A stretch of 64,000 nt of DNA. It comes from Candidatus Eremiobacter antarcticus (GTDB lineage Bacteria; Vulcanimicrobiota; Vulcanimicrobiia; Eremiobacterales; Eremiobacteraceae). Where the stretch lies: NCBI GenBank assembly GCA_003244105.1, contig QHBK01000013.1, positions 18,393 through 82,392 of the forward strand, read 5' to 3'. The notes under the pieces are model-generated. The model saw only the letters and a list, made by a program, of their open reading frames with translations. It searched no databases and was not told the origin of the DNA. Shown here piece by piece: positions 46,263 to 62,828 of this stretch; positions within the stretch are counted from its first letter, which is position 1; each line of letters starts with the position of its first letter. Position numbers and translations under genes: made by a program.

Positions 46263-48830
46263 TTGCGTATCGGTATCGACTGCCAGGCGTTGCAAACGGC
46301 TCATTCGGCTCAGCGCGGGATCGGCATCTACACGCGATCGCTGCTGAGCAGCTTGCTCACGCGTGGAGAAGATGACTACCATCTGTTCTTCAACGCGAGG
46401 CTTGAGAGTCCGCACGCCGGCCAGCCGGCGGCCTTGTGCCACCCCGTCGACTATGTGGAAAAGACCGGGTCATGGGAACCGGACGAGGCCAACGAATATC
46501 TCCAGCGGCTCGCCTACGAAAGTTGTGGACTCGACCTGCTGCACGTCGCAAGCGTTCAGGAAGGGCCCGAAGCTGTGATCGATTCCTCCGCCGGACGGCG
46601 CTCTTTTCCCATAGTCTGCACTCTTTTCGATCTAATTCCGCTCTTGTATCCTGGCGTCTATCTGGCCGACCCCGCGAAGAACGCACGCTATCTGCGGCGG
46701 CTGGAACTGTATCGGCGTGCGGAGATCGTGCTCACGATCTCCGACAACTCGCGCAACGATGCGCTGCGGCTGTTGGGGTTGTCGGAAGACCGCGTCGTGA
46801 ACGTCGGTGCGGCAATCGACCCCTCGTTCAGACCGCTCGACCTCGCTGCGGGCTCGACTTTGATCCAAGCGGTCAAGCAGGCCCTCGGGATTCAATCGCC
46901 ATTCGTTCTGTGTACCGGCGGATTCGATTTCCGCAAAAACCTGAACGGCATGCTTGAGTCTTTCAGCCGCCTACCGGACGGACTCAAGCATGAATTCCAA
47001 CTCGTCATCGTCGGCGCGTTGCCGGCCGAGGGCATCTTGGCGCTGCACGATCTCGCGCAGCGCTATGGCATCGCGGATCGCTTGGTGCTCACGAAACGAA
47101 TACCTCGAGACTCCCTCGTGGCGCTCTATAACGCTTGCGAAGTGTTCGTCTTTCCATCGCTGTATGAGGGTTTTGGGCTTCCCGTGCTCGAGGCGATGTC
47201 GTGCGGCGCCCCGGTCGTCGCGAGCAACACACCGGCGACTGCTGAGACGCTCGGCGACGCCGGAATCCAAGTCGATCCTGCGGATTCACGGGCAATCGCA
47301 CAGGCGATGCAGTCCGTCATGGAGTCGCAGACCCTAAGGGAGGAACTCAAGGCCAAAGCCCTCAGCCGTTCGCAGATGTACAGTTGGGAAGCAACCGCGC
47401 AAGCGACCAAAGAGGTGTTCCATCTCGCTCGAGACCGCTGGAAACGGAGCGGTCATCTCGTCCGCGGCCGCAAGCCGAAGATCGCATTTTTCTCGCCGCT
47501 TCCGCCGCGCAAGTCCGGGATATCTCACTATAGTGCTCAGCTGCTGCCGCACTTGAGCAAACACTTTGACATCGATGTCTATGTCGACGGTTATTTACCG
47601 TCTCAACCACCCGTCGACGGTTCGCTACGCTTCTTCCCGACATCGCCCGAGCTGTCACGAGAGCGGTATTTCTCGCGTCTGTTCCAGCTCGGCAACAGCG
47701 CGTTTCACGCCTACATGTACGAATATCTGTTGCGTCATGGCGGGATCACCGCGCTGCACGAGGTCTCGCTGCACGGTCTTGTGCATGCGACGCTCGTGGA
47801 CGAGCGTCAAAGCGAGCAACGGTACGCCGAGGAGATCGTCTACGAGCATGGCGAGGAAGGCCGAGCAGCCTTGGAGATGCACCAACAGGGGGAGGTGGAC
47901 GGCGCCACGATGATGGCCCTCTTCCCGTTGAACGAAAGAGCGTTGAGCGCTTCGAAAGCCGTGATCGTCCATTCGGAATTCGCACGACGGCAGTTGTTGA
48001 AGGGAAGAAGCGAGCAGATCGTGCCCCGCGTGAAGCGCATCAATCAAGGAGTGACCGTGCTGCCGCTGCCGGCGCCGTCGCAGACACAGACGGTTAGAGC
48101 GAGGCTTGGCATACCGGGTGGCGCCTTTGTGGTCGGCGTCTTCGGCATGATGACGGAGTCAAAACAACTGGAAGTCGGGCTGCGCGCTTTCCAGCGGCTA
48201 CGACAACACGACGGGCGCGCGTGGTACCTCAGCGTCGGTGAATTTGCCTTTGCCGGCTACGAAGCTTCGATTCTCCGCTTGTGCGAGCAGCTCGGCATCG
48301 GCGATCGCGTGGTTTTTGCGGGATATGCCGGCTCCCAAGATTTTTCCGACTATGTTTTCACGTGCGATGTTGCGCTGAGCCTACGCTATCCCAACATGGG
48401 CGAAACCTCGGCTGCCATGCTGCAGGCCCTTGCCTGCGGCATCCCTACCATCGTGAACGACCTGGCGGCGTTTGCAGAGCTCCCGAGCGATGCCGTGGTC
48501 AAAGTGCAAATCGGTCAAGACCAAGAGGACGATATTGCGGATGCGCTCCGGCTCCTCGCCGAAGACCAGGCATTGTGCCGGCGTCTAGGGACGGCAGCGC
48601 GTCGATACATCCTGGAGCATCACTCCTGGGAGACGGTGGCGGCGCAATACGCGGACTACATCTGTTATGTGGAATCGACGGGCCTGGGCGATCAAACCGA
48701 CCTTCGCGCGGTCCTCGGACGAGTCGTTGACAAGGCTCGAACGCTCAAAGGCCGAGAGACGCGGGTGTTGGATCGCACCATCGACGCCTTCGCAGGAAGC
48801 GCGGGGCTTGGAAGAGTGCTGTGGATTTGA
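46263..48830 (+). CDS. Double-domain glycosyltransferase (two GT4 modules)
   Basis: An 855-residue protein with two complete GT-B glycosyltransferase modules. Module 1 (about 1-385) begins RIGIDCQALQTAHSAQRGIG and has VLCTGGFDFRKNLNGMLES and FPSLYEGFGLPVLEAMSCGA. Module 2 (about 400-800) begins PKIAFFSPLPPRKSGISHYS and ends with ALSLRYPNMGETSAAMLQAL and a short extra tail. Two modules could add successive or alternating sugars. TTG start at 46263, with ACGAGG upstream. Its end overlaps the next gene by a few bases. Donors and acceptors are unknown; related fused enzymes occur in O-antigen loci. Confidence 0.9.
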   Translation: MRIGIDCQALQTAHSAQRGIGIYTRSLLSSLLTRGEDDYHLFFNARLESPHAGQPAALCHPVDYVEKTGSWEPDEANEYLQRLAYESCGLDLLHVASVQEGPEAVIDSSAGRRSFPIVCTLFDLIPLLYPGVYLADPAKNARYLRRLELYRRAEIVLTISDNSRNDALRLLGLSEDRVVNVGAAIDPSFRPLDLAAGSTLIQAVKQALGIQSPFVLCTGGFDFRKNLNGMLESFSRLPDGLKHEFQLVIVGALPAEGILALHDLAQRYGIADRLVLTKRIPRDSLVALYNACEVFVFPSLYEGFGLPVLEAMSCGAPVVASNTPATAETLGDAGIQVDPADSRAIAQAMQSVMESQTLREELKAKALSRSQMYSWEATAQATKEVFHLARDRWKRSGHLVRGRKPKIAFFSPLPPRKSGISHYSAQLLPHLSKHFDIDVYVDGYLPSQPPVDGSLRFFPTSPELSRERYFSRLFQLGNSAFHAYMYEYLLRHGGITALHEVSLHGLVHATLVDERQSEQRYAEEIVYEHGEEGRAALEMHQQGEVDGATMMALFPLNERALSASKAVIVHSEFARRQLLKGRSEQIVPRVKRINQGVTVLPLPAPSQTQTVRARLGIPGGAFVVGVFGMMTESKQLEVGLRAFQRLRQHDGRAWYLSVGEFAFAGYEASILRLCEQLGIGDRVVFAGYAGSQDFSDYVFTCDVALSLRYPNMGETSAAMLQALACGIPTIVNDLAAFAELPSDAVVKVQIGQDQEDDIADALRLLAEDQALCRRLGTAARRYILEHHSWETVAAQYADYICYVESTGLGDQTDLRAVLGRVVDKARTLKGRETRVLDRTIDAFAGSAGLGRVLWI

Positions 48831-49588
48831 ACCTGCCGCTTTTCTTCATGCACGTGCCGAAATGCGCCGGCACCGCGGTGGTCACGTTATTGACCAAGGC
48901 GTTCCGCGACGATGAGATCTGTCCGGCGCCGCCGCAGGGCACGTGGTGCTGGCGAGCCCGGGAGGTGCCGGGTTATCGTCTGTACTGGGGCCACTTCAGC
49001 GCCGACTTCCTCGAGGAGATGGGTCAGCCCGGCACGAGGCTGATCATGCTGCGGCACCATCTCGAGCGAGTGGTGTCACTCTATGACTACTGGCGATCTC
49101 ATCGCTGGGAACACATCAAGTCCGCGCTCCCGCCGCATCCATATAACGGGCCCGCGATTGCGAAGTCCGGGAACCTGAGCGATTTCCTGAGCTCCGACGT
49201 AGCATTTGTGCACGAACACGTCTACAATCCAGCCGCCCGGCAGCTGCTCGGCCGCCGGTTCAACGAGCTTTGGCCGAACGAGGACGCCATCATCGCTGAA
49301 GGCGTGCAAGCCTTGCGCGGGTTCGCATGGGTTGGCATAACAGAATCGTTCGAACCCTCCATTGCCTTATTGAGCAGGATGCTGGGTTCGCCGGTACCCA
49401 AGTCAACGGCCAAGGTGAATTCGCTCGAAGCGAGGCGCCGGGACGACCCTGTTTTCGAGCCCATCGAGCAGACGGAGCCCACGAAAGAACAGTGCCGGCG
49501 GATAGCGGAAGGCAATCGCATCGACTCGGCGATCTACGACGAGGGCCGCAACATCTTGAATGAAAGGCTTGGGAGTTCGAACCGATGA
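48821..49588 (+). CDS. Sulfotransferase family protein
   Basis: A 255-residue protein of the carbohydrate sulfotransferase kind. The 5'-phosphosulfate loop is seen in [17 protein letters not shown], and the 3'-phosphate-binding region in [20 protein letters not shown], both expected for PAPS binding. It probably transfers sulfate from PAPS to a sugar hydroxyl of the glycan. The GTG start overlaps the preceding stop and its own stop overlaps cysC (ATGA). The neighbouring cysC and sat genes would supply PAPS, which is strong context for the assignment. Confidence 0.85.
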   Translation: MDLNLPLFFMHVPKCAGTAVVTLLTKAFRDDEICPAPPQGTWCWRAREVPGYRLYWGHFSADFLEEMGQPGTRLIMLRHHLERVVSLYDYWRSHRWEHIKSALPPHPYNGPAIAKSGNLSDFLSSDVAFVHEHVYNPAARQLLGRRFNELWPNEDAIIAEGVQALRGFAWVGITESFEPSIALLSRMLGSPVPKSTAKVNSLEARRRDDPVFEPIEQTEPTKEQCRRIAEGNRIDSAIYDEGRNILNERLGSSNR

Positions 49589-50151
49589 CCGCGCAGGAGC
49601 GATTGCAGCAGGGATTCACCGTTTGGCTCACCGGCCTCTCTGGCGCGGGAAAGAGCACGATCGCACGAACGCTCTCAGCCGAACTCGAACGGCGCGGATA
49701 CTGCGTGGATGTGCTCGACGGCGATGAGGTGCGCACGCATCTCTCGAAAGGGCTGGGCTTCAGCCGCGAGGATCGCGACACCAACATCGCCCGCATCGCG
49801 TTCGTAGCTTCGTTGCTCGTCCGCCACGGAGCGGCGGTGATCACCGCCGCGATCTCGCCCTACGCGGAAGCCCGCGCTGAAGCTCGCGCCCGCATCGGCA
49901 ACTTCGTCGAGGTCTACGTGCGTTGCTCGCTTGACGAGCTCGTCCGTCGCGACGTCAAAGGACTCTATCTGAAAGCGCTGAGCGGTGAGATCCAGCATTT
50001 CACCGGCGTGTCCGATCCCTATGAGGAGCCGCGCGATCCCGAGGTCGTCGTCGACACGGAACGTGAATCTGTCGAGCAAAGCGTTTCAAAAGTGGTCGGG
50101 ACGCTCGAGGCGCGCGGCTATGTTGCTGCGCAGCGAAGGGTGACGGCATAG
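49585..50151 (+). CDS. cysC: Adenylylsulfate kinase
   Basis: A 188-residue APS kinase that phosphorylates adenosine 5'-phosphosulfate with ATP to give [23 protein letters not shown] carries the P-loop; [17 protein letters not shown] and [11 protein letters not shown] bind [17 protein letters not shown] follows in the lid region. Length is standard for a stand-alone enzyme. The ATG overlaps the sulfotransferase stop (ATGA). With sat at 50963 it makes the sulfate donor; no PAPS reductase (CysH) was found in the window, so sulfation rather than assimilation is the natural local use. Confidence 0.95.
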   Translation: MTAQERLQQGFTVWLTGLSGAGKSTIARTLSAELERRGYCVDVLDGDEVRTHLSKGLGFSREDRDTNIARIAFVASLLVRHGAAVITAAISPYAEARAEARARIGNFVEVYVRCSLDELVRRDVKGLYLKALSGEIQHFTGVSDPYEEPRDPEVVVDTERESVEQSVSKVVGTLEARGYVAAQRRVTA

Positions 50152-50158
50152 AGCCGGC

Positions 50159-50935
50159 ATGAACGTCGCGCTCATCGCAGCCGGCCTTTTCGTCGGGCTG
50201 CTCGTCGGTCTGACCGGGGTCGGAGGCGGCAGCATCATGACGCCGCTGCTCGTCGTCGTGTTGCGCGTAAATCCGCTCGTGGCAGTGGGCACTGACCTGC
50301 TGTACAGCGCGCCGATGAAGCTGTACGGCGCCTACATCCACTATCGGCAAGGCACGACCAACGCTCCCATCGTCAAAGCGCTGTGTCTCGGTGGCATTCC
50401 GGGAGCGCTTGTCGGCCTAGCGCTCTTGGGGTGGCTGCGCCATCACGTTGACGTGCATGTCGTCGAGCTTTGGACCCGTCACGCCATCGCCGTCATGATC
50501 TTTCTGGCGGCCGCACTGATTCTGCGCAAGCCGCTGTCGCAGGGTGAAGCCCCCTCGGATTCTGCCACGTTCTCCTGGCCCCCAAGCGTGCGCCGGCGCG
50601 TCGTCGCGCTGGGGGCTTTCGTCGGACTGGTCGTCTCACTCACGTCCATCGGCAGCGGCTCCGTGACGTTGCCGTTGCTCGCTCTCGCGCTGCCGCTGGT
50701 GGGACTTCCCACGCTCGTCGGCTCCGACATCGCCTTCGCGGCCTTTCTGATACCCGTGGCTGCCGCCGGGCGCTGGTCGATGGGGGACGTAAATCTCGGC
50801 ATCACCGCAAACCTTCTGGCGGGGTCGCTGCCGGGTGTCTACATCGGCAGCAAGCTGTGCCGCCGGCTGCACCAGCAATGGCTGCGCCCGATCGTCGCAC
50901 TTGCGCTCGCCTTCGTCGGCGTGCGACTCATATGA
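50159..50935 (+). CDS. TauE/SafE-family membrane transporter
   Basis: A 258-residue membrane protein with about seven to eight hydrophobic segments, of the sulfite exporter TauE/SafE family. The opening GLFVGLLVGLTGVGGGSIMTP is the diagnostic glycine-rich repeat, and the second half repeats it as VGLVVSLTSIGSGSVTLPLL. Family members move sulfur oxyanions or related organic anions. Its place between cysC and sat suggests that it transports sulfate or sulfite for the PAPS pathway. Direction of transport is not clear from sequence. Seven bases separate it from cysC. Confidence 0.88.
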   Translation: MNVALIAAGLFVGLLVGLTGVGGGSIMTPLLVVVLRVNPLVAVGTDLLYSAPMKLYGAYIHYRQGTTNAPIVKALCLGGIPGALVGLALLGWLRHHVDVHVVELWTRHAIAVMIFLAAALILRKPLSQGEAPSDSATFSWPPSVRRRVVALGAFVGLVVSLTSIGSGSVTLPLLALALPLVGLPTLVGSDIAFAAFLIPVAAAGRWSMGDVNLGITANLLAGSLPGVYIGSKLCRRLHQQWLRPIVALALAFVGVRLI

Positions 50936-50962
50936 GCGCTCATCGAAAGATGAGGTGACCGC

Positions 50963-52108
50963 ATGAACACGCCGTACGGCGGCAGCCTTGTCAACCGCAT
51001 CGCGCACGACCCGGTTCAGCAAGCCGCCATCCGCGATCGGGCGCGGACGCTTCCACATCTCACCGCGACGGCGCGCGAGCTCAACGATCTCGGTCTGATC
51101 GGCAACGGCGCGCTCAGTCCACTGACGGGTTTCATGGGGCGGGCGGACTACGAGAGCGTCGTCAGCGACATGCGGCTTCGAAGCGGCCTGCCATGGACGA
51201 TTCCGGTGACGCTCGCCGTTGCAGCTGGTGTGCAGCCCAAGCCGGGCAGCGGTCTTGCCATCCGCGACGAGGCAGGCGGCCTGTGGGCTGTCGTGGACGT
51301 CGAGGACGTGTACGAACATGACAAGCGCCGCGAAGCGCGCTTGGTATACGGCACCGAGGACGAACTGCATCCGGGCGTCGAGGCGGTCTACCAGCGTGAA
51401 GAGCTTCTCGTCGGCGGTCCTGTCACGCTCTTGCCGCGCGAAGAACACCCGCTGAGCCTCTCGCCCGCGCAGGTGCGCGCCGAGTTCGAAGCGCGTGGGT
51501 GGAACACGATCGTCGGCTTTCAGACGCGCAATCCGGTGCACCGCGCGCACGAGTACATCCAAAAGTGCGCTTTGGAGACCGTCGACGGCCTGCTCCTCCA
51601 CCCGCTGGTCGGGGAGACCAAGAGCGACGATATATCCGCCGACGTCCGCTTGCGCTGCTACCGCGCGCTTCTGGACAATTACTACCCATCCGACCGCGTT
51701 ATGCTGAGCACGCTTCCGGCCGCAATGCGTTATGCAGGCCCGCGCGAGGCTATTTTCCACGCGCTCATGCGGAAGAATTTCGGCTGCACGCATTTCATCG
51801 TCGGCCGGGATCATGCCGGGGTCGGCAGTTACTACGGCACCTACGATGCGCAAAAGATCTTCGATGCGTTTTCAGCGGCCGAGCTTGGCATTGTGCCGCT
51901 CAAGTTCGAGAATTGCTTTTACTGCATGCGCTGCGAGGGCATGGCGTCGCGCAAGACCTGCAGTCACGACGCGGCCCACCATGTGTCGCTTAGCGGCACA
52001 ACCGTACGTGCATTGCTTCGCGAAGGGAAGTTGCCGCCGCGGGAGTTCTCCCGGCCTGAGGTGGCCGAGGTGCTGTTGGAGGCGACGGCTGAGGAAACCC
52101 GGGTGTAA
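50963..52108 (+). CDS. sat: Sulfate adenylyltransferase (ATP sulfurylase)
   Basis: A 381-residue ATP sulfurylase of the homo-oligomeric Sat type, which forms APS from sulfate and ATP. The PUA-like N-terminal domain (about 1-160) is followed by the catalytic motifs [27 protein letters not shown] and [19 protein letters not shown] Cys-rich stretch [17 protein letters not shown] near 315-333 can bind zinc, as in several bacterial and archaeal Sat proteins. It is not the CysD-CysN type. GAGGTG lies before the ATG. Its partner is cysC; the TauE-like gene lies between them. Confidence 0.95.
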   Translation: MNTPYGGSLVNRIAHDPVQQAAIRDRARTLPHLTATARELNDLGLIGNGALSPLTGFMGRADYESVVSDMRLRSGLPWTIPVTLAVAAGVQPKPGSGLAIRDEAGGLWAVVDVEDVYEHDKRREARLVYGTEDELHPGVEAVYQREELLVGGPVTLLPREEHPLSLSPAQVRAEFEARGWNTIVGFQTRNPVHRAHEYIQKCALETVDGLLLHPLVGETKSDDISADVRLRCYRALLDNYYPSDRVMLSTLPAAMRYAGPREAIFHALMRKNFGCTHFIVGRDHAGVGSYYGTYDAQKIFDAFSAAELGIVPLKFENCFYCMRCEGMASRKTCSHDAAHHVSLSGTTVRALLREGKLPPREFSRPEVAEVLLEATAEETRV

Positions 52109-52125
52109 CGCGAAAACGGGCCGGA

Positions 52126-53082
52126 TCAGGCTCCGGCGTTGGAGACCCTCAACGTCTCGCGGGCCGGGGGGGCGGCCGCGGCCGGCGCGTGGCAATCCGG
52201 CCAGCCCCAGCGCAATCGTGCCTGCGCTCCGCGCCAGGCCAACAGGCGCGAGTAGTTGACCTGGCGGATGCAGTTGCGCAAGCGGTCGTGGAGGTTCTGC
52301 CGCTGCGCCAGCGCGTCGACGTCAGCGAAAATATGCTTGCGCTCGCCCGTCAAGCGCTCGATCGTGCCGGCCGCGGGCGACGGATGCTCGCCGGTGAAGC
52401 GGTTCGCGTCCTTCAAAAGGCGGCTCCAGACGCTCGCCGGCGTCGCGCCCGAGACCTGGGCCGCGCCGGGCGCGATGCCCTTCTGGCCCAGTGATGCATA
52501 CAGACGGCTTTTCTCCGCTTCGGCTTGCGGCATGACCACATGACCGTAATGGAACCACACTGCCGGCAAGACGACGCGATCGCCGAGCGGCGCAAGCCGT
52601 TCGTGGATCCTGCCGTGCCAGCGCGGCCGCCGGCGCAGTCGGAAGAAGCACTGGCGCCGTTCGATCGCCATCCACCACGAGAACGAGCCGACGAAATGCC
52701 GGCTGTAACCATCGACCGCCTCGACGTGGTCGGGCAACGACGGCAACAACGAGGCCATCGCAGGCAGCTCCTCACCGTGCACTTCGTCGGCGTCGACGAA
52801 CAGCGCCCAGCCACTGTGGAAGCGAGCGGGAGTCGCTTCGATGCAGGCGTTGCGCGCCGTCGCAAAATCGACAAAGGAAGTGCGCACGAGCGTGAGACGC
52901 CCGCTGCGGGCGAGACGGGAACGGAGGATGAGCTCGCAGTTCTCGCTCTGATCAGCGCCGGAATTGTCGTTGACCACCGCGTGGTCGCAGACGTCGGCGA
53001 TGGATTCCAACGCCGCGGACAAGTACGGCTCGTGTTTCGAGCCGACGATGAGGTGCGCGACGATCCCGCCAAACCTTGGCAT
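52126..53082 (-). CDS. Glycosyltransferase family 2 protein
   Basis: A 318-residue GT-A fold glycosyltransferase. The donor-binding start AHLIVGSKHEPYLSAALESI and HAVVNDNSGADQS are followed by the metal-binding FVDADEVHGEELP and, later, RIHERLAPL with an aromatic stretch, as in SunS/WaaE-like glycosyltransferases. It is the only minus-strand gene in the glycan region, convergent with sat (17 bases between stops). The Ala-rich tail after about residue 295 is not conserved-looking. Donor and acceptor unknown. Confidence 0.87.
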   Translation of the reverse strand: MPRFGGIVAHLIVGSKHEPYLSAALESIADVCDHAVVNDNSGADQSENCELILRSRLARSGRLTLVRTSFVDFATARNACIEATPARFHSGWALFVDADEVHGEELPAMASLLPSLPDHVEAVDGYSRHFVGSFSWWMAIERRQCFFRLRRRPRWHGRIHERLAPLGDRVVLPAVWFHYGHVVMPQAEAEKSRLYASLGQKGIAPGAAQVSGATPASVWSRLLKDANRFTGEHPSPAAGTIERLTGERKHIFADVDALAQRQNLHDRLRNCIRQVNYSRLLAWRGAQARLRWGWPDCHAPAAAAPPARETLRVSNAGA

Positions 53083-53156
53083 GTGGGTCGGATTGCCCGC
53101 CCGTTTGCGTCCTCCTGTCGAAGGTCGGAGCAGCGTTCTGGCTCAAGACAGCGTTC

Positions 53157-54221
53157 ATGCCGTTGCGCGTTGGCGTGGACGCCTGGAACCTTCCGTGGGA
53201 CCGCCGAGGCATCGGGCGCTACACGCGCTCGATCCTGCGGCGCTGGCTTCAGTGGCAGGGCGCGCGCCTCAGGTTGACACTCGTCGTTCCCGAGCGCTTC
53301 ACGCTCGCCGTGGCCAACCGCTACCGCAGAGAGGTCGACGATTTCACCGTCGGCGTGTGCTCGCGACACGCGGCTGCGGCCCAACGGTTCGATGTGCTCT
53401 GGTACCCGTGGAATGGCATGAGCTGGCTGAGCGCGCATCCTAGCGTCGCCACGCTGCACGACGCCAGCGTCTTCGCCCTGCCGCCCTCTGAGCATGAAGC
53501 CGCCCAACGCGAACAGCTGCCGTTTCGAACCGCTGCCGGTCATGCCAAAAAGATCATCACCGATTCGCATTTCGCCAAGAGCGAATTGACGCATTATTTG
53601 GATCTGACGAACGACGCGGTCGAAGTCGTGCACCTGGGCGTAGACACGCAACTGTTGAGTCCCGCGCCGCGCTTGGCTCGCGGGACCGGCGCCGAGCCAT
53701 CCCGGTACATCCTGTTCGTCGGCGTGCCGGAGGAACGCAAGGGTCTTGCCACCGTCCTGGAGGCGATGGGCCGCCTCCCGGAGTCACTGCGGTCGGGCGT
53801 CGAATTGATCGTCGCCGGTACGGCTGACCGCGGCTTCTTGGGCGCATGGTCTGAGACAGTGCGCGTGCGAGCCGTGGGCAAAGTCGACGACGCAGTGTTG
53901 GCGGCCCTTTACGCTCGCGCTGCGGCGCTCGTGTATCCGTCACGCTACGAGGGTTTCGGTCTGCCCGTCCTCGAGGCGATGGCGAGCGGTGCGCCTGTGG
54001 TCGCGAGCGATATTCCAAGCGTCCGCGAGGCGGGAGGCGAAGCAGCGCTCTACGCAGCTCCGGGCGACCCCGCCGCCTGGGCTGAGGCGATAGGTGAGGT
54101 GTTGGTAAACAAGGCTTTGCAAAACGATCTGCGGGAGCGCGGTCTGAAGCGAGCGCGCACGATGACGTGGGACGCAACCGCTGACCAGACATTGCGCGTG
54201 CTGGAGTGTGCGGCGGCCTGA
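53157..54221 (+). CDS. Glycosyltransferase, GT4
   Basis: A 354-residue GT-B glycosyltransferase. It begins LRVGVDAWNLPWDRRGIGRY, similar to module 1 of the fused glycosyltransferase at 46263. The donor half contains YILFVGVPEERKGLATVLEA, KVDDAVLAALYARAAALVYP and SRYEGFGLPVLEAMASGAPV, with the conserved Glu pair of family 4. ATG 53157 was chosen because it fits the family start; a longer frame to 53076 runs into the divergent glycosyltransferase gene. It closes the glycan locus and overlaps the GNAT gene by a few bases. Confidence 0.9.
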   Translation: MPLRVGVDAWNLPWDRRGIGRYTRSILRRWLQWQGARLRLTLVVPERFTLAVANRYRREVDDFTVGVCSRHAAAAQRFDVLWYPWNGMSWLSAHPSVATLHDASVFALPPSEHEAAQREQLPFRTAAGHAKKIITDSHFAKSELTHYLDLTNDAVEVVHLGVDTQLLSPAPRLARGTGAEPSRYILFVGVPEERKGLATVLEAMGRLPESLRSGVELIVAGTADRGFLGAWSETVRVRAVGKVDDAVLAALYARAAALVYPSRYEGFGLPVLEAMASGAPVVASDIPSVREAGGEAALYAAPGDPAAWAEAIGEVLVNKALQNDLRERGLKRARTMTWDATADQTLRVLECAAA

Positions 54222-54669
54222 AGTGGAGGTCGTTCTGTTTCACGCCTTGCAGGAGCCGGCACTGTGGCACGCCGCGTTGGCCATACGCAGCGAGGTCTTC
54301 ATCCGGGAACAGGGGGTCCCGGAGAGTGAGGAAGTGGACAGCTACGACACGACTGACGAGACGTGCGTTCACGCCTTAGTCCGCGTGGAAGGCGCCCCGG
54401 GTGCGACCGGCAGGCTTTATCAGCCGGCCCCAAGCGTCGGCAAAATCGGCAGGATGGCGGTGCTGGCGCAGTACCGGGGCTGCGGGGCCGGATCCGCAGT
54501 CTTGGATGCGCTTATTAATGAAGGCAGGCGTCGCGGGGTCGGCAGCCTGGTGCTCGACGCACAGACGCATGCCGTACCGTTCTACGAGCGGCGGGGCTTC
54601 GCGCCGGAGGGGCCGCCCTTTTTCGACTGCGGGATTCCGCACCAGGCGATGCGGCGGGCGGTGGCGTAA
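54208..54669 (+). CDS. GNAT family N-acetyltransferase
   Basis: A 153-residue acetyltransferase of the GNAT superfamily, close to the ElaA/YjcF type. VFIREQGVPESEEVDSYD is the family opening; the acetyl-CoA site is seen in IGRMAVLAQYRGCGAGSAVL, and AVPFYERRGF in the C-terminal half is a hallmark. It transfers an acetyl group from acetyl-CoA to an amine, but the substrate is unknown. The GTG at 54208 overlaps the glycosyltransferase stop by 14 bases; GTG 54223 is an alternative. It is the last gene before the rpoB promoter. Confidence 0.88.
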   Translation: MRRPEVEVVLFHALQEPALWHAALAIRSEVFIREQGVPESEEVDSYDTTDETCVHALVRVEGAPGATGRLYQPAPSVGKIGRMAVLAQYRGCGAGSAVLDALINEGRRRGVGSLVLDAQTHAVPFYERRGFAPEGPPFFDCGIPHQAMRRAVA

Positions 54670-54698
54670 AAGGCGGGTTTGTGACGCAAAGGGCCATA

Positions 54699-54726
54699 TT
54701 GACTCTTCGAACCTTTGTGCTATAAT
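54699..54726 (+). promoter_or_regulatory. Sigma-70-type promoter for rpoB
   Basis: TTGACT at 54699-54704 and a perfect TATAAT at 54721-54726 are separated by 16 bases, a strong housekeeping promoter. It lies 30 bases after the GNAT stop and points towards rpoB. Transcription would start near 54733, giving a leader of about 260 bases. Confidence 0.82.
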
Positions 54727-54732
54727 CTAACC

Positions 54733-54995
54733 CTGTGCCTAGTTTCGATCGCGCCGGCTGACGGAAACGGCTAGATAAGCACGCTCTCTTTAGCTGTCCG
54801 GGCCTTTAAACGCGACCGTTTGCATTTTCCTCAAGTGGGCTCCAAGCCCATCAAGCCATCACCAGCCGTGCTATGGTTTGCACAGCACGCAGCAAGCATA
54901 ACGAGATCCGAAGGTACGCTCACGGGCATTGAGATCATAGGCTCCCGCCGCGCCATGAATCCGCGCGACATTTATTCGAAGGTGCTATCCTAAAG
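54733..54995 (+). other. Long untranslated leader of rpoB
   Basis: About 260 bases between the predicted transcript start and the rpoB ATG contain no gene. Two stems stand out: TGGGCT at 54836-54841 with AGCCCA at 54845-54850 (loop of three), and GTGCT at 54868-54872 with AGCAC at 54884-54888. Neither is followed by a T run, so they are not terminators. Usually rpoB follows rplJL in one transcript, with processing or attenuation between; here it has its own promoter, and the leader may carry a control element. No known riboswitch was recognised. Confidence 0.5.
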
Positions 54996-58895
<3,900 letters not shown>

Positions 58896-58947
58896 CAAAA
58901 GGCAGACGACACAGCGCACCCGGGCGTGCGCGAGCCAGTCAAGAGCC

Positions 58948-58967
58948 GGCCGCCGTGTACGGCGGCC
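58948..58967 (+). promoter_or_regulatory. Hairpin between rpoB and rpoC
   Basis: GGCCGCC at 58948-58954 pairs with GGCGGCC at 58961-58967, loop of six bases, in the 95-base gap before rpoC. There is no T run after it, so it should not stop transcription; it could set mRNA stability, processing or the balance of the two subunits. Function is not shown by the sequence. Confidence 0.45.
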
Positions 58968-58990
58968 AAGGGACGTGAAGAAGACAAGCA

Positions 58991-62632
<3,642 letters not shown>

Positions 62633-62671
62633 CCTCGGGCGGCGGGTACAGCCCTGCCGCTCTCGGCCGCG

Positions 62672-62690
62672 CCGGCCAGTACTGGCGGCC
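62672..62690 (+). terminator. Possible hairpin terminator after rpoC
   Basis: GCCAGT/ACTGGC (62675-62686) is a palindrome extended by flanking CC/GG with one bulged G, forming a GC-rich stem 40 bases after the rpoC stop. It is not followed by a T run; in GC-rich genomes such stems can still mark transcript ends, but it lies directly before the rpsL promoter and may be only a processing signal. Confidence 0.35.
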
Positions 62691-62719
62691 TTGACGGTCG
62701 GCGTACCGTTTGGTAGAAT
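62691..62719 (+). promoter_or_regulatory. Sigma-70-type promoter for rpsL-rpsG-fusA
   Basis: TTGACG at 62691-62696 and TAGAAT at 62714-62719 are separated by 17 bases, an excellent housekeeping promoter, just after the rpoC end. The transcript would start near 62726, leaving about 155 bases of leader before the rpsL start. Confidence 0.78.
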
Positions 62720-62728
62720 ACGTGGTTG

Positions 62729-62828
62729 CGGGGTCTCCTTTGGGGACCACCCGTATTCCTCGGTGGTTTCATCCTCCACCCGCGCGACGAAGACCAGATG
62801 GAAAGATGCACGACAGCTTTTGGCTGTC
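62729..62828 (+). promoter_or_regulatory. Structured leader of the rpsL operon
   Basis: Two hairpins lie in the leader. GGTCTCC at 62732-62738 pairs with GGGGACC at 62742-62748 (one G-T pair), with CGGG and CCCG flanking it. GACAGC at 62812-62817 pairs exactly with GCTGTC at 62823-62828. Ribosomal protein operons often control their own translation by the encoded protein (S7 in E. coli) binding such a structure; whether this leader does so is inference. No T run follows either stem. Confidence 0.42.

Noticed and set aside
54733..54995. tRNA or known riboswitch in the rpoB leader
   Set aside because: No cloverleaf, CCA end or conserved riboswitch core could be made out.
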